From: Erinaceus europaeus
Taxonomy: Eukaryota; Chordata; Mammalia; Eulipotyphla; Erinaceidae
Length of the DNA: 64,000 bases
NCBI RefSeq assembly: GCF_950295315.1
Contig: NC_080180.1
Coordinates: 66,570,736-66,634,735 of the forward strand
Reading direction: 5' to 3'
Translations under genes and position numbers: made by a program
Shown here: in pieces, positions 43,233-54,350 of the stretch
Position numbering within the stretch: position 1 is the stretch's first letter
Layout of the letters: each line of letters begins with the position of its first letter
The notes under the pieces: generated by a model
Seen by the model: only the letters and a program-made list of their open reading frames with translations
Databases searched by the model: none
Told to the model about the DNA's origin: nothing

Positions 43233-45656
43233 CCCACAAATTTCGATTTTCAAACGAGGACGTTCAAAAGTCATATTCACAATGTATTTAACATTTCATA
43301 TTGCTTTCTGTCCTGCCTTCTTTTAGTTTTCCCTATATTCTCCTTGAACTGCCGTAATTCCATATGATTCCTGCATGACCTTCTATAGGATAATGTTCTA
43401 CAGCTAAAGAAAAATAAAAGGGGGGCATTCTCCTATAATCTGACTTCTCATTGAACTTGTCTCCAACTTCTGCCCGACACAAACAGGCCTACAGTGATCT
43501 CATAGATAGCGCCTTCACTTATCAATTGTTTTAAACTCCAACGTCAAATGTTTGCCATTGTTTCAAATGCATAGGAAGGTATTCCAGAAAATTTTACTAG
43601 ATCAGTCTACTTAGAAGTTCTTTCAGGTTTTAAATAAGACAAAAATACAGTGTAAAATTCTATCCTGCCCATGACAAACTGCTTTTTTTTTTTAAAGTGT
43701 CTGTTATCAAAAAGGATTTTTAGAAGATTAATTCAGTTCTTAAAACTCTATGAAGCCACTGTGAGGCAGGTATTTCTTCTAATGAGAAATGAAACAGGAT
43801 AAATATGACACACGGCAATGTTTCATGTGGAGTTTGGTAATACAGTAAGTTAAAACTGTGGCTGTATCATCACAGTCCAGTGTGCCATGGACTGTGGTGG
43901 CAATCTGCTTAAAAGTTACAGGCCGTCCTCTGTGGGCGACTTTCACTCGTGTGGCCGCACCTCTCGTTCTTCGTTCTGTTTTTAATACTCCAAGCACTTT
44001 CTGAATTTTTTTCAAAGGCCCCATATGACAAGTGTATGGGAAGGGGGCAGTGTTCAATTTTACTTCCTTATAACAATATTGGAGAGATAACGCCTATTAA
44101 CTGCATCTACTAATCTGCTCCGAATCACATGGAAAGAAAATGTCTTTCGAAGGTGTTTCTTGTTTGGGTCTTGGACCTGCACTTTGTTCTCTCCTTATTT
44201 GAAGATGAGTCTAAAAGGAAGTTACAGGGATACTCAGGTCGTTATTTGCATAAAATACTCAACACGTCTGTCTGAAAGAGAGCTCGACAACAGCATGGGG
44301 AAAAATGTTTTCAGTGGATCCATGTTCTTGCTAACAGTGCAAACCCAAGCTTGACTCCTCTGCCTGACGCTCAGAAGTCTCTTTCAGACGTGTGGCCGGT
44401 TGTTCCCTGGCAACTCACGAAGCTTCCAAGTGCATTTCAGTAATAAATAAAGAGGCAAGACTTAACACGCTTGATATTTGTTTCCGACTGATCATTTTGT
44501 TCGAACATTTTATATATTAAAGATAGAGATTTCTAATGGCCAGTTCAAATCATCCTCTTTCAAAACTATGCCAAACAACTTCACCTGGATATTATTACTG
44601 CTTTCAGAAGAAGATGGTGATGTCCCTGAGTACACAGTGGCCCTCTAAATTACATCAGGCTTCTCTTTGTACACAAGCAAAATTCTGTGTCAGTCTTAAA
44701 CCATAGCTATCCTCTGCACAACCTTTCCAGATACCACACCCTAAAGTGAGACCCCCACAAGATATAATGAGCCCTCATCTTTATGAGCTCTGCATGCTTC
44801 TGCTTCTGGCTCTGGCCTTGGGCTGTCCCGTAAGTTTCGGTTTATATACCTGTGTGCCCTACTCACCTGGGTCTCAGCATCTCACAGCCTCCTCTAACTT
44901 CACTCATAATATCAGTGGGTGAAAAATGATTTTTCTCCTCATATTAAAACCAGGAGCAAATTGAAAGCCAGAGGCAGAAGCTTTCTTATGCTCTGTCCAC
45001 TGCTGTTACGCAAAATATAGCAGAGAGAGTCACAAAATGAACTTTGAATTTAACTGAAAAGACGGAGGTCATTATTTCATGAGGAAGGGAGGGCTTGTGC
45101 AATGATAATGATAGCATCAAGTGCCAAAAGAAGCCAGCAAGCCCAAGAACCACAAAGGCTGCCCAGGGCCTCTCCCACTATCGCCACAAGCCTCACAGTC
45201 CTCCGGTGAGGACTTTCCTCTGTCCTGCTTTACTTTCTCTTTACAAAGATTAAGCTTCAGCTTATAGAAGTGAAAGCAAAGCAGGATGTGTGGGAACTGA
45301 TGAGGGAGACTGTACGCTGAGAACCTCACTTTATAGTGGTGATAAACATAAGTCAAAAAGCCCAACAATCTAGCCAGTGATTTTATGCAGTGAACAGATG
45401 GGAAGCCATATAAACCGACTTACAAGTAGATGTGGGAGTACAGACAAACACTTACGCTACTTGTTAATTAGCACAGGAGGGTAAACTTCATGATCACTGC
45501 TCAGGAGTGGAACAAATATTTATTAAACCTATTATGTGCACCATGAACTATGAATTGCCAAGAATACAGTAACAGGTAACACAGAAAGTAAGTTCATGCT
45601 TTTCAGTCTAGACCTTGCCAGAGGGAGACGAGATGAATATGGCAATAAACAGAAAA
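43233..45656. other. 2.4-kb repeat-poor stretch, no gene recognised
   Basis: No SINE, L1 or H400 sequence and no long frame. Besides 12.1-15.0 kb it is the longest repeat-free run here and a reasonable candidate for conserved non-coding comparison. Confidence 0.5.
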
Positions 45657-45665
45657 AAGGAAAAA

Positions 45666-45697
<32 letters not shown>

Positions 45698-45699
45698 GG
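45657..45699. repeat. (AAAAAG)n simple repeat
   Basis: A-rich purine run with about five AAAAAG periods, directly abutting an L1 fragment. Confidence 0.9.
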
Positions 45700-46365
45700 A
45701 CACCTGTCTGAAGACTTGTGCACACCTGTGTTCATAAGGGCACTTTGTAATGGCCCAGATTTGGAAGCAGCACAGATATGCAATGATGGACGAGGAGCCA
45801 AGGAAGTTGCACTATGTATACTGTGCAGCTGTTAAAAATGATGAAGTTGGGGGCTGGGCGGTAGCACAGCGGGTTTAGCACAGGTGGCGCAAAGCGCAAG
45901 GATCGACCTAAGGATCCAGGTTCAAGCCGCCGGCTCCCCACCTTCAGGGGAGTCGCTTCACAGCAGTGAAGCAGGTCTGCAGGTGTCTGTCTTTCTCTCT
46001 CCCTCTCTGTCTTCCCCTCCACTCTCCATTTCTCTCTGTCCTTCCCAACAACAACAGCATCAATAACAATAACAACCACAATGATGATAAAACAACAAGG
46101 GCAACAAAAGGGGGGGAGGACAATGGCCTCCAAGAGCAGTGGATTCGTGGTGCAGGCACCGAGCCCCAGCAACACCCTGGAGACAAAGAAAACAAAAAAA
46201 TGAAGTCATCTCCTCTGGCCTATCATGGATAGACCTTGCGGGAATCATGTTGAGTGAGGTAAGCCAGAAAGAGAAGAACAATGACCAAATGACGGCCCTT
46301 GTCAGTGGATCTGAAGGAGTGAGGACAGAAGGGAAGACAGAGAGTGAAGCTTCAACAGGGTGAGG
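45700..46365 (+). mobile_element. LINE-1 ORF2-3' UTR fragment, split by a SINE
   Basis: GACTTGTGCACACCTGTGTTCATAAGGGC, GCCCAGATTTGGAAGCAGCA and ATGGACGAGGAGCCAAGGAA parallel late ORF2/3' UTR. CATGGATAGACCTTGCGGGA and TTGAGTGAGGTAAGCCAGAA continue it after the SINE. Decayed. Confidence 0.82.
45847..46201 (+). mobile_element. SINE with type C and type B features
   Basis: Head GGGGCTGGGCGGTAGCACAG, B box CAGGTTCAAGCCGCC, AACAACAACAGCATCAATAA, then AAGAGCAGTGGATTCGTGG ... AACACCCTGGAGAC. ATGAAGT flanks both ends inside L1. Confidence 0.9.
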
Positions 46366-46619
46366 TGTGCTGCACCAATGCATCCACTGCTCCTGGCGGC
46401 TGGCCATTTTTCTATTTCATTGACTAGGACAGGGAGAAATGGAGAGAGGAGGGGAAGACAGAGAGGGGGAGAGACAGACAGACACCTGCAGACCTGCTTC
46501 ACCGCCTGTGAAGTGACTCCCCTGCAGGTGCGGAGCCGGGAGCTCAAACCCGGATCTTTGTGAGGCTCCTTGAGCTTTGTACTATGTGCTCTTAACCAGG
46601 TGCACCACTGCCAGGCCTA
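46366..46619 (-). mobile_element. SINE type B
   Basis: Minus strand GGCCTGGCAGTGGTGCACCT head, GGGTTTGAGCTCCC, full body, and a GGAGCAGTGGATGCATTG terminal block at its 3' end. Inverted relative to 45847-46201. Confidence 0.88.
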
Positions 46620-46682
46620 ACTTTCTAGAATGTGGAAACTTTCCTCCCATGCTGGCATGCTGGCTGCATTTGGATATTTCTT

Positions 46683-46970
46683 TTTTTTTTTAATTTTCCT
46701 TTATATATACATATTAATATTTATTTTTCCCTTTTGTTGCCCTTGTTGTTATTATTGTTGTCATTGTTGTCGGATACAACAGACAGAAATGGAGAGAGGA
46801 GGGGAAGACAGAGAGGAGGAGAGAAAGACAGACGCCTGCAGACCTGCTTCACCACTTGTGAAGCAACCCCCCTTGCAGGTGGGGAGCCAGGGGCTCAAAC
46901 CGGGATCCTTAGGTCGGTCCTTGTTCTTTGTGCCACCTGCACTTAACCTGCTGCGCTACCACCCAACTCC
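46683..46970 (-). mobile_element. SINE type C
   Basis: Minus strand GGGAGTTGGGTGGTAGCGCA head, CCCGGTTTGAGCCCC B box, AACAATGACAACAATAATAA tail. GCATTTGGATATTTC and GCATCTGGATATTTC flank it, a target-site duplication with one difference. Confidence 0.93.
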
Positions 46971-47059
46971 CAATGCATCTGGATATTTCAAAAAGCAGAC
47001 TGCAATTCAAACAGCAAAATGTAGAAAATAACTTTTCAAAGAAGAATATAATTTACCTG

Positions 47060-47355
47060 GAGCTCCGCGTCCCCAGATCCCTGCCCCACTAGGGAAAGAG
47101 AGAGGCAGACTGGGAGTGTGGATCCACCTGTCAACACCCATGTTCAGCGGGGAAGCAACTACAGAAGCCAGACCTTCCACCTTCTGCATCCCACAATGAT
47201 CCTGTGTCCATACTCCCAGAGGGATAAAGAATAGGAAAGCTATCAGGGGAGGGGATGGGATGTGGAGTTCTGGTGGTGGGAACTGTGTGGAGTTGTACCC
47301 CTCTTATCCTATGGTTTTGTCAGTGTTTCCTTTTTATAAATAAAAAAGGACTTAA
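47060..47355 (+). mobile_element. H400 repeat copy, 5'-truncated
   Basis: Begins at TGGAGCTCCGCGTCCCCAGA, about 75 bp into the unit, and ends TTTTTATAAATAAAAAAGG. Confidence 0.9.
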
Positions 47356-47629
47356 AAAGGAATCTAATGTAGAGGACTCCTCAGCATTCTGCGCACTGAG
47401 TTTCCACTTCCCCTTGGACTCTGAGTGAGCTCACAGGGGCTGTGAGGAGAAAGGCAGCCGGCCGGGAGCGGTCAGCACTATTCATGGAGTGAAGGTCAGT
47501 TAACGGGAAACTTCATCACACTGCTCTGAGATCCTGAAGTTGTGCCGTGAAAAAAAAATAGCTGATCTATTTCTTCAGAAGAGTGTCTTTCTTAGTTATT
47601 ATTATCTGTGATAGTTTTCGCTATTCTTA
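47356..47629. other. Spacer, no feature recognised
   Basis: Nothing assignable. Confidence 0.4.
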
Positions 47630-47834
47630 ATATTTTATTATCTTTATTTATAGGATAGAGACAGCCAGAAATGGAGAGATAGGTGGAGACTGAGAGTGAG
47701 AGAGACAGAGAGACACCTGCAGGCCTGCTTTACCACTCAACTTCTCTCCTGCGGGTGGGAACCAGGGGCTTGAACCCGAGTCCTTATGCATTGTAACGCA
47801 TGCACTCAGCCAGGTGCACCACCACCCGGCCCCC
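47630..47834 (-). mobile_element. SINE type A
   Basis: Minus strand GGGGGCCGGGTGGTGGTGCA head, CGGGTTCAAGCCCC B box, GCAGGCCTGCAGGTGTCTCT body, CTGTCTCTATCCTATAAATA tail. Confidence 0.92.
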
Positions 47835-48053
47835 AGAGGAGTTTCCTTATCAGCAAGTGAAGTCAAGCACGTACCTCTGAGGTCAAGGCATTGAGTGCCA
47901 GAGCCGGAAGAGTCCGGCTTACCAGAAGGGCCGGGGAGTGGGTTTCCTGTGTGCATCCTCCTTTTCAAGGAGAAACGGCGAGAGATGATGGCGACAGAGA
48001 CGCCTGAAGGCAGGATGTGGGTCTGATGCGAGTTTGAGCAGGGATGGTTGACC

Positions 48054-48600
48054 CCCTGGAAGCTTGTCTATCAGACTCCCCTTGGCATGACAGCCTTGTG
48101 GTCGATGTGGTCAGAGTACGCGGGGAAATCCAGCCTTCCTGTCAGCCTCGCCGCGTCACCCACCCCTCCTCCCTCTGGTGGGCTTCATCTTCCTGAAATT
48201 TCTATTTCCCCGTTCCCGCGTCACCATCCACACCTTCTCATTGCCTTGCTCTCTTGTCCCTGATAAGAAGATATTGGTCTCATTGGCCAGCTGGCTGCTT
48301 CCCCTGCACAGCTACCCCTTTATAAACTTGTAGCTGTGCCAATAAAAGGTCCCGTCCTCCACCACGGTACCCTGCGGGGGTTTGTCGTACTGTCCGCTGC
48401 CTCGGTACGCTGGAAGACCCCTCAGCGAGCTCTCCCCTGCCTCCGCCGGCCCGCGATTCCCCGCTCTCCACCCGTCTCCTGGTGGCCAACAGGCCAGACG
48501 GAGAAGTGGGAGCTGGGCTGCCTGGTTCCCGAGGAACCCGAGAGTAGAACTGTATTTGAGAGCAAAACAGGACGAGGGGACTCCAAGAATGAGTGATGGG
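48054..48600 (+). mobile_element. LTR-like region with TATA box and polyA signal
   Basis: TATAAA at 48321-48326 is followed about 20 bp later by AATAAAAGG at 48341, the compact TATA/AATAAA layout of some retroviral LTRs, then CG-rich U5-like sequence. Ends and target duplications were not found and no retroviral genes adjoin, so this may be a decayed solo LTR. A host promoter is a less likely alternative. Confidence 0.42.
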
Positions 48601-48879
48601 AAGAGGTAGGGAGTAAGGACCACAGGTCACTCTAGTGGGTAATGAAGTCAGCGGCAGTCACAGAGAGGACAGACGAATGTTCCATGAAATCAGAACCATC
48701 ATCGTGAGAAAAATGAATTCTACTGGGAACGTACCAAAAACTGTTGCTGAGTGAAGTCCAGATTTTTTTTAGTTCTAGAACTTGCACCTTATTTTGATTT
48801 TTACGGTTGTGTAGAAACAGTATTGTTGTCCATCCACAATCAGAACACATGAAAGCCAACAGCTAACATCTACCAGAGG

Positions 48880-48997
48880 AGGACCTAGAGGGGTTAGACT
48901 GTTATGTGGAAAATTGAGAAAAGTTACACATGTAACAACTTTTGTATTTTACTGTTGACTGTCAACCATTAATCCTCCCAATAAAGAAAGGAAAAAT
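48880..48997 (+). mobile_element. LINE-1 3' end
   Basis: CAGAGGAGGACCTAGAGGGG, ACTGTTATGTGGAAAATTGA, TACTGTTGACTGTCAACCAT and CCTCCCAATAAAGAAAGG: the terminal about 110 bp of the L1 3' UTR. Confidence 0.88.
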
Positions 48998-49286
48998 CTG
49001 GGAGTCGGGTGGTAGCGCAGCAGGTTAAGCACACATAGCGCAAAACTCAAGGACTGGCCTAAGGATCCCAGTTCCAGCCCCCGGCTCCCCACCAGTAGGG
49101 GCGTCGCTTCACAGGCGGTGAAGCAGGTCTGCAGGTGTCTGTCTTTCTCTCTCCCTCTCTGTCTCCCCTCCTCTCTCCATTTCTTTCTGTCCTATCCAAC
49201 AACAATGACATCAATCATAACGACAACAATAAAACAACAAGGGCAAAAAAAGGGAATAAATAATAAATAAATATTTTTTAAAAATA
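48998..49286 (+). mobile_element. SINE type C, inserted in an L1 tail
   Basis: Head GGGAGTCGGGTGGTAGCGCA, B box CCAGTTCCAGCCCC, full body and AATAAATATTTTTTAAAAAT tail. A 15-bp perfect duplication AGAAAGGAAAAATCT flanks it. Confidence 0.95.
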
Positions 49287-50079
49287 GAAAGGAAAAATCT
49301 ATGTACAGATGTGTTTGCCAAAAGATAAATATGGGGTTGTTGGAAAAGTCATGATGCATTTTGCATAGAAAAACAGAAAAAAATATATGTCCTGACATTT
49401 CTGACAATCCAGTAAAATAAGGTTTATCAATTTCACTTTCACAGGGCATGCTTTTGATTTTTTTTTTTTAATCTAAAAGCCCATTCCCAATTACAAAGCT
49501 ATTTTTCTCATGTTATCTTCCAGAAGTTTTATAATTCTGCATGCTATATTTATGGTGGAATCCATTTTGTGGTAATTTTTGTGAAAAGTGTAAAGTCTGT
49601 GTCTGGATTCACTTTATTTTTGCATATGAATGTCCGATTTTATAGCACCCTATGCTGGAAGTCTGTACTTCCTCCACTGAATTGCCTTTGCTCTTTTGTC
49701 AAAAATCAGTCGAGTGTATCCTCTTGCTTCTACTGCAGTTCTGTAGGCTGTGCTGCCGGTGGAGAAGAGTCACCTGGTTCCCCTCTAGACACTGGACAAA
49801 TAACCAAATGCACTTCGGATTGATGGATAAGAGAGAAAGAGCAGGGAAATGAACTAATCGCAGGGTTCTCTGCTGTGCAGGTGGAGACCGCTCACCACGT
49901 GCTAGGAGGCCATCTTTAAGCAGCCTGGCCAAGCAGAGGGCGAGGGGAACGGCGGGCCTGTCGGATCCTCACACAGGGCACGGTAGCCCGCAGCTGCGCT
50001 GCCTCCTCCACTGACTAGTCTCCCTTGGAGAAACCCTTGCCTCAAGCGTCAACTCTGTTCTGCCCATCCGTGAAACCAA
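49287..50079. other. Unique DNA, no gene recognised
   Basis: 49.70-49.93 kb is moderately GC-rich with 60-80-codon frames on both strands; nothing recognised. Confidence 0.42.
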
Positions 50080-50800
50080 CCTTAGCCGTCATCTCAACTC
50101 TGAGATTAGAGCTATCAAACTCAAGCAAAAACTAATAGTCATAGATGCCTAGGAACATACCTAAAGTAGACTTTCCAGCTTCTTTCTACCCTGAGATCCT
50201 TATTCTCATCCGCTCTGTTCCCACTTTTTGGTTCCTGTTCAGTCGTCATCTTGTCCACCTTTCAGCGACCAAGTTGCAGATGCTGCCATGACGCCATCCT
50301 GACCTCCCTGGGCAGACGCCCTCACCCGTGTGTCCTGGAGCCTCCCCTCCCCAGAGCCCTGCCCCACTAGGGACAGACAGACAGACACAGGCTGGGGGTG
50401 TGGATCCATCGCCAATGTCCACATCCAGTAGAGAAGTAATTACAGAAGCCAAACTCCTCCCTTCTGCTCCCCCAAAAGAAGCTGGGTCCCTCCACCCAGA
50501 GGAGAAATGTTAGCAGAAGATGACCAAAAGGCTCTGAACTCCAACTGCATCAGGACCCAGAGAGAGAAGAGGGGAAAAAAGAAAAGACATTCGGAAGTAG
50601 TCACTGGGGTAGGTGTGACTTAGACAAAAAGAGAAGGCAGGACCATGGGATAAAATGGACAAGTATATGGAGCTATAGAAATAATAGCCAGCCCATATCT
50701 GCGGCCCTGGGAGAATCACGGAAGTAGCCACAGAACTCTGGTGGGGGGACCGGACGGTGTGAAAGTATATTTGCCATGATTCTGGGAATCAAAAGTCAAG
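50080..50800 (+). mobile_element. Older H400-family copy with central segment
   Basis: CATCTTGTCCACCTTTCAGC, GACCAAGTTGCAGATGCTGC, CACTAGGGACAGACAGACAG, then the central GATGACCAAAAGGCTCTGAA ... GTAGGTGTGACTTAGAC segment shared with the 28.3-kb copy, ending near CTCTGGTGGGGGGACCGG. Confidence 0.8.
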
Positions 50801-51751
50801 TACGAACGAAGACGGTGTGGGAAAGGGCGGCCCCCATGCCAGACACTGTGGAGTCCTCCTTTTCCTTCCTTGCCCCCACTTCCAATCCACCCTAAATGAA
50901 AGCTGAGAGGGTTAAATACAGAAAAGCACCCAGAGGGATAGTGTCAGAGAGATTTAAAGAAGAAACATCCTGCACCTCTCTGAGCAGTTCTCATGGTGAT
51001 GTAAATTCTCCTCATTCAGAAAGCATCTTTTAATATTTTAATTAGGATGCTGTGTTCTATGAAAGGAACATCTGATTTTAGAAATGCAAATGAGGGTGTG
51101 AGAGAACAAAGATGCAGGACTGAAGAGGTAATGTGGCAGCGGCGGCGGCAGGAAGGACAGAAGCAGGGCTCAGTCGGGGAGACCAGGTGCACCTTGAAGT
51201 GAGAACCCTGTTGGCATTTCTCGCTTTAGCGATTTGACAAGGTTAATGGCAGTCTTAATTCACCTTTTACTTAAAAGCAATGCAGCAGTTCTCTCTGGCT
51301 AGTCCACCTGAACCAGTCAGGCAGCCGCTGTCGGGCAAGGCCCTCCAGCAGCCGCAGTGTCCCCACAAGGGCGTGTTCCTGAGCAAGACTCTGAGTCCAG
51401 CCTCCCTCTGCTTCCCAGGCTCCTGGCTGTGGAGCTGAGGACTCCTGGGCCCTGCTGCGAGACGGAGCTGAGCACAGGGGAACCTGTCTCTGGAAGGTGC
51501 CGCCCCACGGCCAAGTCCAGGCCCTCAACCACCCAGCACCTGGCAGTAGCCTAGACTGAGGCTTCTTCACACCCGGGCCACAGCTGGGCTTCGCTTGTGT
51601 TCATTCTTGGCGTTGTGATGCTGCTTTTGTGATCACACAAGTCAAGGCTGTCTTTTTCTTTCCTCCTTTCTTCTCCTCTTCCTTTCAACTCTGTGTTCGC
51701 TTTTCAGTAAAACTGAGATGGTCTTTCTGGGTTTAAGAAAAGTGAACATTC
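50801..51751. other. Unique DNA, no gene recognised
   Basis: Includes a short GGC run near 51137. 51.27-51.57 kb is GC-rich with a 99-codon antisense frame of no recognisable family. Confidence 0.42.
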
Positions 51752-53645
51752 AGAGGCCAGGCAGTGGCACGCCCAGTAAAGAGCCCATGTTGCAATGTGC
51801 AAGGACTTGGGTTCAAGTCCCCAGTCCCCACCTGCAGGATGCAGGAGGGGAGAGTTTCACAAGCAGTAAAGTAGCATCTCAAGTCTTTCTCTCTCCCTCT
51901 CCCTCTCTGTCTCTCTGTCTGTCTCTCTCTCCCTCTCTCCCTCTCCCTCTCTGTCTCTCTGTCTGTCTCTCTCTCCCTCTCTCCCTCTCTCTCTCTGTCT
52001 CTCTGTCTGTCTCTCTCTCCCTCTCTCCCTCTCCCTCTCTGTCTCTCTGTCTGTCTCTCTCTCCCTCTCTCCCTCTCTCTCTCTGTCTCTCTGTCTGTCT
52101 CTCTCTCCCTCTCTCCCTCTCTCTCTCTGTCTCTCTGTCTGTCTCTCTCTCCCTCTCTCCCTCTCCCTCTCTGTCTCTCTGTCTGTCTCTCTCTCCCTCT
52201 CTCCCTCTCTCTCTCTGTCTCTCTGTCTGTCTCTCTCTCCCTCTCTCCCTCTCTCTCTCTGTCTCTCTGTCTGTCTCTCTCTCCCTCTCTCCCTCTCCCT
52301 CTCTGTCTCTCTGTCTGTCTCTCTCTCCCTCTCTCCCTCTCCCTCTCTGTCTCTCTGTCTGTCTCTCTCTCCCTCTCTCCCTCTCCCTCTCTGTCTCTCT
52401 GTCTGTCTCTCTCTCCCTCTCTCCCTCTCTCTCTCTGTCTCTCTGTCTGTCTCTCTCTCCCTCTCTCCCTCTCTCTCTCTGTCTCTCTGTCTGTCTCTCT
52501 CTCCCTCTCTCCCTCTCCCTCTCTGTCTCTCTGTCTGTCTCTCTCTCCCTCTCTCTCTGTCTCTCTGTCTGTCTCTCTCTCCCTCTCTCCCTCTCTCCCT
52601 CTCTCTCTCTGTCTCTCTGTCTGTCTCTCTCTCCCTCTCTCCCTCTCTGTCTCTCTGTCTCTCTCTCCCTCTCTCCCTCTCTCTCTCTGTCTCTCTGTCT
52701 GTCTCTCTCTCCCTCTCTCCCTCTCTCTCTCTGTCTCTCTGTCTGTCTCTCTCTCCCTCTCTCCCTCTCCCTCTCTGTCTCTCTGTCTGTCTCTCTCTCC
52801 CTCTCTCCCTCTCTCTCTCTGTCTCTCTGTCTGTCTCTCTCTCCCTCTCTCCCTCTCTCTCTCTGTCTCTCTGTCTGTCTCTCTCTCCCTCTCTCCCTCT
52901 CTCTCTCTGTCTCTCTGTCTGTCTCTCTCTCCCTCTCTCCCTCTCCCTCTCTGTCTCTCTGTCTGTCTCTCTCTCCCTCTCTCCCTCTCCCTCTCTGTCT
53001 CTCTGTCTGTCTCTCTCTCCCTCTCTCCCTCTCTCTCTCTGTCTCTCTGTCTGTCTCTCTCTCCCTCTCTCCCTCTCCCTCTCTGTCTCTCTGTCTGTCT
53101 CTCTCTCCCTCTCTCCCTCTCTCTCTCTGTCTCTCTGTCTGTCTCTCTCTCCCTCTCTCCCTCTCTCTCTCTGTCTCTCTGTCTGTCTCTCTCTCCCTCT
53201 CTCCCTCTCCCTCTCTGTCTCTCTGTCTGTCTCTCTCTCCCTCTCCCTCTCTGTCTCTCTGTCTGTCTCTCTCTCCCTCTCTCCCTCTCCCTCTCTGTCT
53301 CTCTGTCTGTCTCTCTCTCCCTCTCTCCCTCTCTCTGTCTCTCTGTCTGTCTCTCCCTCTCTCTCTGTCTCTCTGTCTGTCTCTCTCTCCCTCTCTCCCT
53401 CTCCCTCTCTGTCTCTCTGTCTGTCTCTCTCTCCCTATCTCCCTCTCCCTCTCTGTCTCTGTCTGTCTCTCTCTCCCTCTCTCCCTCTCTCTCTCTGTCT
53501 GTCTCTCTCTCCCTCTCTCCCTCTCTCTCTCTGTCTGTCTCTCTCTCCTCTCTCCTTCTCTCTGTGTCTCTCTTTCTGTGCCTATCTATTTCCTCCTTAA
53601 CTATCAATATCTGTCTCTATTCAAAAATAAATACTGGAAAATAAA
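51752..53645 (+). mobile_element. SINE type A split by a giant internal minisatellite
   Basis: The head AGGCCAGGCAGTGGCACGCC, B box GGGTTCAAGTCCCC and CACCTGCAGGATGCAGG lie at 51752-51880. The expected tail (CTATCAATATCTGTCTCTAT TCAAAAATAAA) reappears at about 53580-53630. Between them the usual 40-60-bp pyrimidine block has expanded to about 1.67 kb. Confidence 0.88.
51886..53560. repeat. 44-bp pyrimidine-rich minisatellite, about 37 units
   Basis: Unit starts GTCTCTCTGTCTGTCTCTCT, then CTCCCTCTCTCCCTCT, and ends either CCCTCTCT or CTCTCTCT. Successive starts at 51909, 51953 and 51997 fix the 44-bp period. Toward the 3' end units shorten. 44 mod 3 is 2, and no unit contains a stop on either strand, so 669- and 624-codon frames run through it; they are artefacts. 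Confidence 0.96.
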
Positions 53646-54350
53646 AGAAAGGAAAAGAAAAAAGAAAGGAAAGGAAAGGGAACAAAGAGACGAGAAAAGG
53701 AAAAAGCAAACGGCGGCTGAGGCCTGACGTGGAGGGGCGGAAGGGGCTGTGTCTCACTCCATTCCTGAAACTCTGAGGGGACCCAGAGCCCTTGCAGATC
53801 AGGACCCCACGCCCAGGCTGAGCACAGCTGGCCTGGGGGTGGGAAGATGCACAGAGCATCCCTGAGCCATGGGCAGTCCTCCAGGGGGGTGCTCCCCACC
53901 TTTGCACAGCCACTGGGTGGTCCCCCAGGGTCCTCTACTGAGGATGCCCCAGCCCTCAGGAATGTGCACGGGTCTCCCAGAAACCCCTAAGGATGTGCTG
54001 GCCACCACATCCTAACTCCTGGTTAAAACCAGAAGCCCACAGGCTCCACCCCCTGTGCCGTGAACCAGGCTTCCGACGTCTGAGCTGCCTTGTGGCCCAC
54101 AGGCCGTCTCCTCCCCTCCGTGCTGCGCTGATTACTGACAGCACTGTCCCATGGTGACAAGAGGAGAAGCACCCAAAAGAGGCTGAGGTTTGCCCCGCCG
54201 GGTCTGGGAGCGCACAGTGTGGTGGAGAACACAGACTTCTGGAGAAAGACCTGGGGAGGAGCAACAGCAAGAGGGGAGGGGAGAGGGGCTCCTGGGAGCC
54301 ACAAGAGAGCAAAGCAGGTGAGGGCCTGGCCTAGTGCAGGTCAGAGCTGC
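53646..54350. other. Spacer: purine-rich tract then GC-rich DNA
   Basis: 53.64-53.71 kb is a GGAAA/AAAG-rich tail. 53.71-54.35 kb is GC-rich and unrecognised, ending in purine-rich sequence before the VNTR. Confidence 0.45.

Noticed and set aside
51718..53727. 669-codon plus-strand and 624-codon minus-strand open frames
   Set aside because: Both are translations of a 44-bp minisatellite whose unit has no stop codon in any frame. The peptides are Ser/Leu/Pro or Arg/Glu monotony with no start context or gene structure.
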